Shown piece by piece: positions 53,625 to 63,940 of a DNA stretch of 64,000 nucleotides. Source of the DNA: Methanobacteriota archaeon. Its GTDB lineage: Archaea > Halobacteriota > Methanomicrobia > Methanomicrobiales > Methanomicrobiaceae. The translations under genes were made by a program, and so were the position numbers. The first letter of the stretch is position 1; each line of letters begins with the position of its first letter. The notes beneath the pieces were generated by a model. The model worked only from the letters and a program-made list of their open reading frames with translations, was not told the DNA's origin and did not search any database. The stretch lies in the NCBI GenBank assembly GCA_016841665.1, contig JAENYT010000001.1:160216-224215 (forward strand), written 5' to 3'.

Positions 53625-54140
53625 ATGTCATCGAGCTTCTTTGGTCTGCGTAATCCGGTAAAACTCGTAATCGCAATTGTAGTATGCAATCTGGCAGGAT
53701 TTTTGGGTTCTTTCGTCACGCAAACAGGACCTGGATCATGGTATGCTCAGCTCGTCAAACCCGAGATTAATCCGCCGTCGTTTGTGTTCGCTCCGGTATG
53801 GACGACACTCTTTATTTTGATGGGTATCGCCCTCTATCTCGTCTGGATGGAAGGGACCAATCGCTGGGTAGTCCGCAGAGCCCTGACGATCTTCGGGGTG
53901 CAGCTGGGACTCAATGTGCTCTGGTCGTATGCTTTTTTCGGTTTTCAATCACCGCTGCTTGGCCTCATTGATATCGTGGCCCTCTGGTTTGCGATTATTG
54001 CCACGATCGTCGTATTCTACCGGGTTAATCGAACCGCCGCATACCTGCTGATCCCCTACCTGCTCTGGGTGACGTTCGCGGCGTTCCTGAATTATCGCAT
54101 TCTGGTTCTTAATCTGATGATCTTCATGCCGAGTATCTGA
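53625..54140 (+). CDS. TspO/MBR family tryptophan-rich sensory protein
   Basis: A 171-residue five-helix membrane protein of the translocator protein family. WYAQLVKPEINPPSFVFAPVWTTLFILMGIALYLVW is the family signature, and NVLWSYAFFGFQSPLLGLIDIVALWF and YLLWVTFAAFLNYRI complete the fold. Members bind tetrapyrroles; the role in a methanogen is unclear. The predicted message is nearly leaderless. Confidence 0.92.
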   Translation: MSSSFFGLRNPVKLVIAIVVCNLAGFLGSFVTQTGPGSWYAQLVKPEINPPSFVFAPVWTTLFILMGIALYLVWMEGTNRWVVRRALTIFGVQLGLNVLWSYAFFGFQSPLLGLIDIVALWFAIIATIVVFYRVNRTAAYLLIPYLLWVTFAAFLNYRILVLNLMIFMPSI

Positions 54141-54563
54141 TGGTTTTTATGTCTGCGCCGGGTGCGGCGCGGGGGGTCACGACGATCGTACGCGGTGCCG
54201 AATTCTGCGAGGGAGCGAGATTGTCTGCTTGTGCAGTTCTTTTTGAAAACAGGTGTGCACCTGCAGACAATGCATCCAATGCACCCCTGTTCTTCGATGA
54301 AAATGAGAACGGCCTTCTTTAATTGTTCGGAGTGAAACATATGCAACATGCCCTTCATTTTGTAAAATACTGTTATATTGGGGTTAATCTGTGCCTGTTT
54401 GGATGCGGATTGAGGGAAATCTAATATTTTTATTAATATAATAAAAACAACATGTAAATAAATATAAATCAAACAAAAATATAGGCTCTAATATAGTATT
54501 TTTACTATTTGTTGGAGAATTGTGCCGCGAGGACCGAACTGTGCAATATCCGGGGTTAATGGT
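54141..54563. other. intergenic region, no firm gene
   Basis: This 423-bp region separates tspO from the first large sensor kinase. The right half (about 54413-54510) is extremely AT-rich and must hold the kinase promoter. Small frames on both strands (plus 54140-54322; minus 54092-54472, which includes a cysteine pattern GCIGCIVCRC) are not convincing. Confidence 0.45.
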
Positions 54564-57500
54564 ATGGATGCGATAGAAGAGCTTGATTCGATACGGTCGC
54601 AGCAAGAGCAGATATTCGGCAAATCCGATGATGCATACCGATTGCTTCTTGATACCCTCTCGGCCGGAATCGCGGTGATCGATGGAAGAGGAACAATCCT
54701 TTTTGCCAACAATGCGTTAGCCAGATCTTTACGCGTTTCCCGGGCTGAGATGGAAAACAAGAAGAATATTGCTGATTTCATCGGGAAGGATGATCTTGAA
54801 AAAGTTGTGCATTTACATGAATCGATGAAGGAAGATCCATCAAATTCTCCCCGGATGTCTGAAATACGCATTATCGACCGGCATGGGGATTTGCATACTA
54901 CCATCATCACTGCCGCACTTATTCCGCGGACGGAAAATATGATGATCACCGGGCTTGATCTGGCTAAACAACAGCATACAGCAGATCACGATCCGGGTTC
55001 CGAGCGACTCTTCCGCACCATGTTTGAACGCTCGGGGATCGGCACGATCATTCTCGACGAAGATGGGGGCATTGTGCTGGCGAATTCGGCATTCTGTCAG
55101 CTGCTGGGGTATGCAAGAGAAGATGTGGAAGGGGAACTGGCGCTTTTCGACATCGTGTGTGATGAGGACAAGGGGATGGTGTTCGAGTACCATCGCCTGC
55201 AGGGCATCGGCCCGTGCGTCCCCCCGGACGTCCATGAACTGCGATTGAAACACAAAGAAGGCACATCACGGACGGTGCTCATCGTTGCGGATATCCTACC
55301 CGGCACCGGTTTCAGTGCGCTCTCGGCTGTGGACAACACCCCCCGGAAGAAGGTCGAGAACCATCTGAAAGAAAGTGAATATCGCCTTAAAATGGCCCTC
55401 GAATCGGCAAATGAAGGTCTTTGGGAGCTGGATCTGAATACGGGGCGTCTGGAACTGAGCAGTTCATTCTATGAAGGACTCGGGTATTCTCCCGACCAGT
55501 TCGATCCATTCTTTCATTCGCTCATGACGCTTCTCCATCCCGAAGAAGAAGATAGACTAACACGGGCATTTGAACGTTTTCGTAATGGTGAGGCAGAACG
55601 AGGCGAGATGGAATTTCGCCTTCGTGCTGCCGACTCCACGTGGCGGTGGATGCTGGCAAGAGGACAGGTGATTACGCGTGATGATTCAGGCACTCCCGTC
55701 AGGATGATCGGGACCGTCGTGGACATTAGCCGTCAAAAAGAGGATGAGCGAAAACTACGCCTGAGCGAGAAACGGTACCATAGTCTGTTCGAATACTCGC
55801 CATTTTCATTATTTGAACTGGATCTGTCCGATATTCGGCTGTGCCTTGATATCCTGTCCGCATCCGGGGTGCACAGTATTGAGAACTATCTCACCAGCCG
55901 CCCTCATATTCTCAGCAATTTTGTGTCCATGATGCGCCTGGTGGAGATGAATGAACACTGCTGCACGATGTTTGAAGCGGAGAACAAGGAGCATCTCTCG
56001 AACCGCCTGGCAGAACTGTTCTCCGGCGAAATCCATCCCCTGCTATGTTCGGCATTCTCTGCACTCTGGGAGAGTCGATCGATTTATGAGGGCGAACTTG
56101 CATTTACAACGCTGCGCGGCGCCAGAAAGGAGGCGATCATGCGCCTCTCCCTTGCTCCCGGTGAGGATGAGCGATGGTCAAGGGTCTATGTTTCATTTGT
56201 TGATATCACCGAAAAATCCAGGATTGCCGAGAACCTGAAAACATCAGAGGAACGGTTCAGGACTATCGTGGAAACCGCGCCGGGCGTCCTGATCATTCTG
56301 GACGAAGAGAAACAGATCCAGTATATCAGCCCGAATAGCCTGGATCTGACCGGATATTCTCAGGCCGAACTGCAAGGCGGGTTCCTCGGCTGGATTCACG
56401 AGGATGATGTCGAGAGGATGAAGGATCTTGTGAGGAAATCGTACACCACCGGGGAGGGTATGAGAAACATCGAGTGCCGGGGGCGTCACAAAGCCGGCAA
56501 CCTCGTGCAGCTCTCCAGTTCGTGGGAGGTGCTGAGTGACGATTGCGGCGTCTCAAGGAGTATGGTCATCCAGAGCATCGATATCACCGAGAAAAAACAG
56601 GCAGAACAGGTTCTTGCGGAGAGCAACGAGAAGTATCGCCAGCTGGCCGAAAGCATCACCGACATTTTCTTTGCACTGGACGGTGATTTGCAGTGCACCT
56701 ACTGGAATCCCGCTTCAGAGCGTTTGATAGGCATGGGGACGGAGGAAGCGCTCGGGAGATCATTGGTGGAGATTATCCCTTGCTCACAGGCCATGCTCGA
56801 GCGGCTTTGCAGGGATGTGCTGGAGGACGGCGTCCCGCGAAGCATGACCGACGAGCGTCCCCATCCCGTTTTGAATGGTCTCTTCGAATGGACCGTATAC
56901 CCCTCCATAGACGGCATCTCGGTATTCGCCCGTGACATCACTGAAAAACTGCATATGGAGCGGGCCCTGCGGGAAAGCGAGGAACGGTATCGATCACTGG
57001 TTGAGCACTGCCCAGAGCCCATTTTTGTGCACAGTGACGGTAAAATAATATTTGCCAATGCTGCAGCGATCGACCTTTTCGGTTTGGAAATCCGCGATGA
57101 TCTCATCGGCAGGCAGGTATGCGACTTTTTCAACCGAGAATCGAAAGGGGTGCTGAAGAACCGGATCATGAGAAGCTATGTTGACCGTGCGATCACCCCT
57201 CTGGTGGAGGAAAAACTGGTCAGGGTCGATGGAAGCATACTCGATATCGAGATGGCTTCGGTCCCTGTACTCTTCGACGGTACACGCGCCACTCAGGAGA
57301 TTATGCGTGATATTTCCCTCCGAAAGGGAGTGGAGACAAAGATCCGTGAATGGAACCGGCACCTCTCGATCATCAATACCATTATCCGCGTCGCCAATTC
57401 GTCCCTGATCCTCGACGAGATGCTGGAGATCATCCTCGAAATCGTGGTAGATCTGCTTGATTTCGATTTTGGGTGGATGTACCTGAAAAACCGCGACGGC

Positions 57501-58511
57501 AAAACCGCAGTGATGGCTGCACACCATGGGGTGCCTGAGTCCTTTATGGACTGTAACAGGACGATCGGTGTGCGGGATCATCCCTACAACATCGTCTTTT
57601 ACGGTGGGCAATCCAGGTTTGTCGAAAATCTGCCCGACAACCCCCCCGGGATATTCGAGTCGCGCATCATGGAGGATGTGGAAGCCCTTTCGTTTGCAGG
57701 GATTCCCCTCATTGCAGAATCGGTGGTCGTGGGTGCCCTCTACATCGGAAGGCGTGGAAAAGTTCAATTCTCAGAAAATGAGCGTTCTACGCTGGAATCG
57801 ATCGGGAAGGAGATCGGGGGGACGATCCTTCGCGGGATGCTGCAGGATCAGCTTGAGGAAGCATATGAGGAGATCAGCTGCTATCTTGACATCATCGAGC
57901 ATGACATGCTGAGGATTCATGATGATCTCACTGCCACTACCAGAATTGTCGAGGAGATGCTCGATGGCCAGGCACGCTGGTATGCCCAGAAAATTGAAGA
58001 CACCATCGCGAGGGGCAAGGAGATCATCAACAACGTAGCGGTGATTCGAAAGATCAATGAAATGCCTCCTGATCTGGGGCCGGTGGAACTGGATTCTCTC
58101 ATCCGTGCTGAAATGAAGAGATTCGGCCATGCATCGATTTCCTTTGTGGATACCGGGTATGCGGTGATTGCCGATGAATTCCTCTCCGAGATCTTCGCCA
58201 ACCTCATCGGCAACAGCATCAAATTCGGGGGTCCTGATGTGAAAATCACCGTGAAAGCGGAGGAACAGGATGGGAATGTGCTGGTCTCCGTGGAGGATAC
58301 AGGATGCGGCATTCCCGACGAGCAAAAACAGGCTGTGTTTACCGTATTCCAGCGAAATTCCCAGAAGGCCAGCGGCAGGGGCCTTGGCCTTCATATCGCG
58401 CACCTGCTCCTTGAGCGGTACTGCGGATCCATCTGGATCGAGGATCGCGTCCCCGGAAAATCCTCGGAGGGCGCAGCTGTCCGCTTTACCCTCGTAGCGT
58501 ATGATGAATAA
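54564..58511 (+). CDS. multi-PAS/GAF sensor histidine kinase, 1315 aa
   Basis: A soluble kinase with about seven PAS or PAS-like domains (roughly residues 25-110, 150-255, 272-392, 405-545, 558-680, 690-795, 808-918), a GAF domain (about 940-1095), a dimerization region with CYLDIIEHDML (phospho-acceptor His at about 1113) and a HATPase domain. That domain carries the N box NLIGNSIKF, G1 VEDTGCGIP and G2 GRGLGLHIA. No membrane segments. The start ATG at 54564 (MDAIEELD) is preferred over GTG 54522. The GAF-to-end part is closely paralogous to the hybrid protein at 61256-63940. Confidence 0.9.
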   Translation: MDAIEELDSIRSQQEQIFGKSDDAYRLLLDTLSAGIAVIDGRGTILFANNALARSLRVSRAEMENKKNIADFIGKDDLEKVVHLHESMKEDPSNSPRMSEIRIIDRHGDLHTTIITAALIPRTENMMITGLDLAKQQHTADHDPGSERLFRTMFERSGIGTIILDEDGGIVLANSAFCQLLGYAREDVEGELALFDIVCDEDKGMVFEYHRLQGIGPCVPPDVHELRLKHKEGTSRTVLIVADILPGTGFSALSAVDNTPRKKVENHLKESEYRLKMALESANEGLWELDLNTGRLELSSSFYEGLGYSPDQFDPFFHSLMTLLHPEEEDRLTRAFERFRNGEAERGEMEFRLRAADSTWRWMLARGQVITRDDSGTPVRMIGTVVDISRQKEDERKLRLSEKRYHSLFEYSPFSLFELDLSDIRLCLDILSASGVHSIENYLTSRPHILSNFVSMMRLVEMNEHCCTMFEAENKEHLSNRLAELFSGEIHPLLCSAFSALWESRSIYEGELAFTTLRGARKEAIMRLSLAPGEDERWSRVYVSFVDITEKSRIAENLKTSEERFRTIVETAPGVLIILDEEKQIQYISPNSLDLTGYSQAELQGGFLGWIHEDDVERMKDLVRKSYTTGEGMRNIECRGRHKAGNLVQLSSSWEVLSDDCGVSRSMVIQSIDITEKKQAEQVLAESNEKYRQLAESITDIFFALDGDLQCTYWNPASERLIGMGTEEALGRSLVEIIPCSQAMLERLCRDVLEDGVPRSMTDERPHPVLNGLFEWTVYPSIDGISVFARDITEKLHMERALRESEERYRSLVEHCPEPIFVHSDGKIIFANAAAIDLFGLEIRDDLIGRQVCDFFNRESKGVLKNRIMRSYVDRAITPLVEEKLVRVDGSILDIEMASVPVLFDGTRATQEIMRDISLRKGVETKIREWNRHLSIINTIIRVANSSLILDEMLEIILEIVVDLLDFDFGWMYLKNRDGKTAVMAAHHGVPESFMDCNRTIGVRDHPYNIVFYGGQSRFVENLPDNPPGIFESRIMEDVEALSFAGIPLIAESVVVGALYIGRRGKVQFSENERSTLESIGKEIGGTILRGMLQDQLEEAYEEISCYLDIIEHDMLRIHDDLTATTRIVEEMLDGQARWYAQKIEDTIARGKEIINNVAVIRKINEMPPDLGPVELDSLIRAEMKRFGHASISFVDTGYAVIADEFLSEIFANLIGNSIKFGGPDVKITVKAEEQDGNVLVSVEDTGCGIPDEQKQAVFTVFQRNSQKASGRGLGLHIAHLLLERYCGSIWIEDRVPGKSSEGAAVRFTLVAYDE

Positions 58512-58635
58512 AAAGGAGATTCGACCTTTTTTGTAACCGGTTTCATATTCCCGCGATCCCGGGAATTTTTCAGGGTCCGGATCGCCGCATTCATTGGCGA
58601 TCATCTATATATCTCGCCAAATACACATTTTTATA

Positions 58636-60807
58636 ATGGCATCCGGTTCATCGATGATCCTGCGGTTCACTTCCGGGCAGCAACGCTTCATTATCCTGCT
58701 CAGTTCACTGCTGGCGTTTTTCGCAAATGTCCTTGCTCTATCGAGCGATATTACCACGATTTTGCCCCATCTCTTTTATATCCCCATCATCCTTGCCTCC
58801 TACTGGTATCCCCGCCGGGGGGTCGGTTTTACTGCGGTGCTGAGTGTGGCGTACCTCGCCCTTGTTCTCCTGCTGGCAGCCGATCCTGCCTCTGCACTCA
58901 CCGCGGCATTCGCCCGCGTGATGGTATTTCTGGTGGTCAGTGGGGTGATCGCTGGTCTCGCCTCCAGCCTCATGAGGGAAGAAAAACGATACCGGGATAT
59001 TTTTGAGCATACCGGATCGGCAACAGCGATCCTCGACAAAGATGCACGAATACGGGAGACCAATAACGAAATGAAAAAGATCCTGGACTATCCGGCTAAC
59101 GAGATGCAGGGCCGGAACCTGACCGATTTCCTCGCTGAGAGTGAAACCTCCCGCTTCTCGAGCTATTTTTCGGGCTGCGCACAGGGGCGCGGCTTCGTGC
59201 CCGATCAGGTCGAGACACAATTTGTACGTGGTGATGGAACATGCGTGGACGTGCTGCTGACGATCGCATGTACCGGTGAGAATGAAGGACTTGTGGTGTC
59301 GTTTCTCGATATCACCGAAAAGAAAAATGCCGAACGTTCCCTGCGGGAAGCCCGCATTTTCGCGGAAACAATCATTGCGAATGTTCCGGAAGTGGTGTAT
59401 TCTCTGGACCGTTCCCTGCACCCGACTTATATCAGCCCGAAAAGCCGGGATCTTTTTGGCTATGGTCCCGACGAATTTATGGATCACCCTGATCTCTGGG
59501 AGCAGATTGTTCACGAGGATGACCGCAGCGCCGTCCGGCACGTCATCGATCGTATCCACGAGGGCAGACCGTATGCCTTCGAGGTGCGGGTGGTACGAAA
59601 GGACGGTGAGGTGCGCTGGGTACACAACTCCGGCAGCCCCACGCGTGATGCATCCGGTGCGGTGATGCGTGTCGACGGCAGTTTCACGGATATCACCGAC
59701 CGCAGACGGGCCGAAGAAGAGCGCTTGTTTCTGGCTTCGATCGTCGAATCATCCGACGCCACCATCATCGGCAAAACCCTCGACGGCACCATCGTCAGCT
59801 GGAACCGCGGTGCGGAGCGCAATACCGGCTACCGTGCGGAGGAGGTGATCGGGAAAAATATCTCCCTGCTTATGCCGGAGGACCGCAAAGACGAAATGGA
59901 GATGATCCTGGACAGGATCCGACGTGGGGAGCGTGTGGAGAATTTCGAGACGCAGCGGGTCAGAAAGGATGGGTCGATTATGGATGTATCCCTCACCATC
60001 TCCCCTATCACCAACTCCGCGGGTGAGGTACTCGGTGCTTCCTCTATAGGAAGAGACATCACCGAGAGAAAAAAAGCGGAAGCCCGGCTGAGGTCCTACG
60101 CCCGCGATCTCAAACTGCGAAACGAGGAGCTCGAACAGTTTGCCTATGTGGCGTCCCACGATCTCCAGGAACCGCTGCGCATGGTGGCCAGCTACGTGCA
60201 GCTGCTCAAACGCCGCTACGAGGGCCGGCTTGATGAGGACGCGGACGAGTTTATCCATTATGCGGTGGACGGAGCGAGCAGAATGCAGTTGCTCATCAAT
60301 GACCTTCTGGCGTTTTCCCGCGTGAGCACGAGGGGGAAACCGTTTGCAGAAACGGACACTGAAGTCCTCCTCGAGCAGACGCTGAGAAACCTGAAGATCC
60401 AGATTGAGGAACACGGTGCGGTAGTGACCCATGATCCGCTTCCCGTGGTGATGGCAGACTCTTCCCAGCTCTTCCAGGTATTCCAGAACCTGATCAGCAA
60501 CGCCATCAAGTTCCACGGCGCCGAGCCGCCCCGCGTGCATGTGACTGCCGGGCAATCCGGAGAGGAATGGCTTTTTACGGTGAAAGACAACGGGATCGGC
60601 ATCGAGCCACACTATTTCGACCGCATCTTCGTGATCTTCCAGCGCCTTCATTCTAAGGCGGAGTACCCGGGCACCGGGATCGGGCTTGCGATATGCAAGA
60701 GGATCATTGAGCGGCATGGCGGACGAATCTGGGTGGCGTCGGAACCGGGTGAAGGCTCTACGTTCTTCTTCACGATCCCTATAAGAGAGGTGGGCGATCA
60801 CCTATGA
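58636..60807 (+). CDS. membrane PAS sensor histidine kinase
   Basis: A 723-residue kinase. Residues of about 13-112 hold four membrane helices, a MASE-like input domain. PAS domains are at about 118-228, 238-355 and 365-478. The HisKA domain has [15 protein letters not shown] (phospho-acceptor His at about 508). The HATPase has [25 protein letters not shown] and [12 protein letters not shown]. The start ATG at 58636 is preferred to 58594. It overlaps the response regulator gene by 4 bp, so these two are a cognate pair. Confidence 0.92.
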   Translation: MASGSSMILRFTSGQQRFIILLSSLLAFFANVLALSSDITTILPHLFYIPIILASYWYPRRGVGFTAVLSVAYLALVLLLAADPASALTAAFARVMVFLVVSGVIAGLASSLMREEKRYRDIFEHTGSATAILDKDARIRETNNEMKKILDYPANEMQGRNLTDFLAESETSRFSSYFSGCAQGRGFVPDQVETQFVRGDGTCVDVLLTIACTGENEGLVVSFLDITEKKNAERSLREARIFAETIIANVPEVVYSLDRSLHPTYISPKSRDLFGYGPDEFMDHPDLWEQIVHEDDRSAVRHVIDRIHEGRPYAFEVRVVRKDGEVRWVHNSGSPTRDASGAVMRVDGSFTDITDRRRAEEERLFLASIVESSDATIIGKTLDGTIVSWNRGAERNTGYRAEEVIGKNISLLMPEDRKDEMEMILDRIRRGERVENFETQRVRKDGSIMDVSLTISPITNSAGEVLGASSIGRDITERKKAEARLRSYARDLKLRNEELEQFAYVASHDLQEPLRMVASYVQLLKRRYEGRLDEDADEFIHYAVDGASRMQLLINDLLAFSRVSTRGKPFAETDTEVLLEQTLRNLKIQIEEHGAVVTHDPLPVVMADSSQLFQVFQNLISNAIKFHGAEPPRVHVTAGQSGEEWLFTVKDNGIGIEPHYFDRIFVIFQRLHSKAEYPGTGIGLAICKRIIERHGGRIWVASEPGEGSTFFFTIPIREVGDHL

Positions 60808-61244
60808 GTGTGAATGTGGGGGTACATAATGTTGAGATCCTCCTCGTCGAGGATAATCCCGGCGATGTTCGGTTGACAAAGGAGGCCTTGAGGGAGGGCA
60901 AGGTGAGCAACAGCCTGCATACCGTCATGGACGGCGAGGAAGCGATGGCATTTCTGAGAAAAGAAGGGAGATATACCGACGCTCCCAGGCCTGATCTCAT
61001 CCTGCTCGACCTCAATCTGCCCAAAAAAGACGGGAGAGAGGTGCTTGCCGAGATCAAGGACGATGATGATCTGAAGAGCATTCCCGTAGTTGTCCTGACT
61101 ACCTCCCAGGCGGAAGAGGATGTCGTCCGGACCTACAACCTGCATGCAAACTGCTATATTACCAAACCGGTCGACCTGGAGCAATTCCTGAATGTGGTGC
61201 ATTCGATTGAGAAGTTCTGGTTGTCGGTGGTGAAACTGCCTTAA
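60804..61244 (+). CDS. single-domain response regulator (Rcp1-like)
   Basis: A 146-residue stand-alone receiver. [12 protein letters not shown] holds the acidic pocket, the phospho-acceptor Asp69 is in [12 protein letters not shown]99/T100 lie in VVLTTSQ and Lys121 in ITKPVD. It lacks an output domain, like cyanobacterial Rcp1 and CheY-type relay proteins. Overlaps the preceding kinase gene by 4 bp and precedes the hybrid sensor by 11 bp, so three genes form one signalling operon. Confidence 0.93.
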   Translation: MSVNVGVHNVEILLVEDNPGDVRLTKEALREGKVSNSLHTVMDGEEAMAFLRKEGRYTDAPRPDLILLDLNLPKKDGREVLAEIKDDDDLKSIPVVVLTTSQAEEDVVRTYNLHANCYITKPVDLEQFLNVVHSIEKFWLSVVKLP

Positions 61245-61255
61245 CGTGAACGATC

Positions 61256-63940
61256 ATGAATGAAACTGTCTCCGTTCTGCTTATCGAGGACAATCCCAAA
61301 GATGCGAGGCTTCTGCGGGAGATGCTCGGTGCACATGGGCTGCATTCGCAGGTAACGTGGTACGAACGCTTCGAGGAGGTTGCAGGCAGGGACATGGACC
61401 TGCACCCCGACGTGATCCTTCTCGACCTGAACCTGCAGGAACGTTCGGGAAATGCTGCATTCTCAGGAGTGCGAACGCACTTTCCCGATGTCCCGCTGAT
61501 CGTGCTGATCGGGCATGAAAACGAGAACAGCGCGCTTGAGCACGTAAAGAAAGGGGTACAGGACTACTTGGTCAAGCACGAGATCACGCCCTCGCTCCTG
61601 CAGCGCTCGATCAGGTACGCAATCGAGCGCAAATCTGCAGAACAGCTTCTCCACCGTTCAAGGGAACACTACCGGAGCCTGGTCGAAAATACGGGCGATA
61701 TCATCTTTCGCTGCGATCCTGCGGGGAAATTTCTGTTTCTGAACGCTTCGGGCCGGGCTGCCCTTGAATGCCCTGGAGAGGGCGGCGATTCTGCCGTACT
61801 ATTTCATTATATCCACCCCGAAGATTGCGAGGCCATCGCAGCCACACTGCTCAGGATGGAGGAGTCCGGCGGGAATGTACTTAATTTCGAGTGCAGGATG
61901 CTGGTGCGGGAGGGAAAGGGGCGCATCTTTCCGGTACTGATGAACCTCTCGCTGCTCAGAGAGGATGACGGCAGAGCTGCCGGGTTCGAGGGTATTGCCC
62001 GGGACGTCACCGATATTAAACGAGCATCGGCTGCGCTCAGTGGACGCGATGCGATGCTCAGGGTCTTCATGAACTCCATTCCGGAAGAGGCCTTCCTTCT
62101 GGATAAGGAAGGGGGGATTCTGGCTGCGAACGATGCCCTGGCCCGCAAATTTGGCCTGACGCCGGACACTATCGTGGGATCCTTTATATACGGCCTTCTG
62201 CCGCAGGATGCCGCCGAACAATTGCGAGCATATGTGGGGAATGTGCTTGATACGAGTAATTCAGTCAGATTTGAGGAAAAAAGTAGTAAAAAAGAGTTGA
62301 TCCACACACTCTATCCAGTGTTCGGGAGTGAGGGCGATGTGGAGCATGTCGCTGCCATTGCGGTGGACGTCACCGAACGCACGCAGATCGAGGCGGCATT
62401 GAGGGAGAGCGAGGAGCGGTACAGGTGCCTCGTCGAACTCCATCCCGAACCGATCTATGTGCACTGCGAAGGGAAGATCGTCTATGCCAATCCTGCGGGA
62501 GTGGCAATACTGGGGGCAGAGAAGGCCGAGGACATTCTGGGTCGATATGCGCTTGATTTCATCCACAAGGACTATCGCGACATCGCCTGGGAGCGCATGC
62601 GGAAGAGCTATGTCGACCGTAAGGAATCTTCGGTTACCGAGGAAAAATTCATCAGGCTCGACGGGAAGGTGGTGGATATTGAACTCAGGACGCTTCCCAT
62701 CATCAATGAGGGCAAACGGGCGGCCATCGTCATCTGCAGGAACATCACCAACCAGAAAAAGGCCGAGAGGGAGATATTTTCCCAGAACCGGCATCTTTCC
62801 ATCATCAACCAGATCATCCGGGTGGCAAATTCATCGCTCATTCTCGACGAGATGGTTGAGATTATCCTCACCATTACCGTGGATTTGCTGGATTTCGATT
62901 TTGGGTGGGTCTACCTGAAAAATTCCGATAAACGTGCCCGGCTCATTGCGCACCACGGCGTGCCCGAGTCGTTCGTGGAGGAGAACGCCACACTTGTTAT
63001 CAGGGACTATCCCTACAATGTCATCTTTTTCGCCGGGCAGCCCCGTTTCGTGGAAAACCTCCCCGACAATCCGCCGGGGATGTTCGACTCCCGCATTCTT
63101 GAAGCGGTGGACGCCCTCAGTTACGCGGGCATCCCGTTGATTGCCGATTCCGTGGTGGTCGGTGCGCTTTATGTGGGGAGAAAGGAGCGGGTGGAGATCT
63201 CCGAGAGGGAAAAGACCGTACTCGAATCCGTAGGAAAAGAGATCGGCGGCACGGTTCTCCGGGGAATGCTGCAGGAGCAGCTCGAAGATGCGTACGGGGA
63301 GATGAACGTCTATCTCGACATCATCGAGAATGACATCAACCATGCGGCCAATGAGCTGTCCGGGTTCTCGGAGATCATTTCCGGCATGCTCCAGGGAAAT
63401 GCGGAAAGTTATGGTGAGAAGCTGCGGACGGCTACATGGCAGATCTCGCAGATCATCAACAACGTCTCGGTGGTGCGAAGGCTCCAGACCGATCCGGAAT
63501 CGCTCGAACCCATCGAACTTGATTCGATTATACAGGAAGAACTGGATAAATTCCCTCAAAATATCGTCGAGTTCGAACCCTCCGGATTTACCGTGATCGC
63601 TGATGACATGCTGGCAAATGTGTTCACCAACCTCATCGACAATTCCATACGACATGGTGGGCCAGATGTGCAGATCTCCATCAGCGCGGAAGAAAAGGAG
63701 GGGCTTGTGATCGTCTCGGTGGAGGATACCGGGTCGGGCATCTCTGATGAGGAAAAATACGCGATTTTCGATGTCTCACGGCTGCAAAACCCGAAGGTAG
63801 GGGGGGAAAACCTCGGGCTCTATGTGTCTCGCCTCCTGATCGACCGCTACTGCGGCTCGATATGGGCCGAAGATCGCGTCTCGGGGAAATCCTCCGAGGG
63901 CCTCGCCATTCGGCTTACCCTCGCAAAGTTCGAGGAATAA
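61256..63940 (+). CDS. receiver-PAS-GAF-ATPase hybrid sensor, apparent loss of phospho-acceptor His
   Basis: An 894-residue soluble protein. Receiver domain: VLLIEDNPKDARL, Asp57 in LLDLNLQE, Lys107 in YLVKHE, with Gly where Thr/Ser is usual (VLIGHENE). PAS domains follow at about 136-256, 263-378 and 382-500, then GAF at about 520-670. The would-be dimerization region reads VYLDIIENDIN with Asn at about 692, where its paralogue has His (codon AAT versus CAT). The HATPase keeps NLIDNSIRH and VEDTGSGI, but G2 is GGENLGL. It may act as an allosteric or pseudokinase partner. Confidence 0.9.
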   Translation: MNETVSVLLIEDNPKDARLLREMLGAHGLHSQVTWYERFEEVAGRDMDLHPDVILLDLNLQERSGNAAFSGVRTHFPDVPLIVLIGHENENSALEHVKKGVQDYLVKHEITPSLLQRSIRYAIERKSAEQLLHRSREHYRSLVENTGDIIFRCDPAGKFLFLNASGRAALECPGEGGDSAVLFHYIHPEDCEAIAATLLRMEESGGNVLNFECRMLVREGKGRIFPVLMNLSLLREDDGRAAGFEGIARDVTDIKRASAALSGRDAMLRVFMNSIPEEAFLLDKEGGILAANDALARKFGLTPDTIVGSFIYGLLPQDAAEQLRAYVGNVLDTSNSVRFEEKSSKKELIHTLYPVFGSEGDVEHVAAIAVDVTERTQIEAALRESEERYRCLVELHPEPIYVHCEGKIVYANPAGVAILGAEKAEDILGRYALDFIHKDYRDIAWERMRKSYVDRKESSVTEEKFIRLDGKVVDIELRTLPIINEGKRAAIVICRNITNQKKAEREIFSQNRHLSIINQIIRVANSSLILDEMVEIILTITVDLLDFDFGWVYLKNSDKRARLIAHHGVPESFVEENATLVIRDYPYNVIFFAGQPRFVENLPDNPPGMFDSRILEAVDALSYAGIPLIADSVVVGALYVGRKERVEISEREKTVLESVGKEIGGTVLRGMLQEQLEDAYGEMNVYLDIIENDINHAANELSGFSEIISGMLQGNAESYGEKLRTATWQISQIINNVSVVRRLQTDPESLEPIELDSIIQEELDKFPQNIVEFEPSGFTVIADDMLANVFTNLIDNSIRHGGPDVQISISAEEKEGLVIVSVEDTGSGISDEEKYAIFDVSRLQNPKVGGENLGLYVSRLLIDRYCGSIWAEDRVSGKSSEGLAIRLTLAKFEE

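Noticed and set aside
54092..54472. Minus-strand frame with GCIGCIVCRC
   Set aside because: The upstream half is AT-rich promoter DNA, and the cysteines are not followed by any regular domain.
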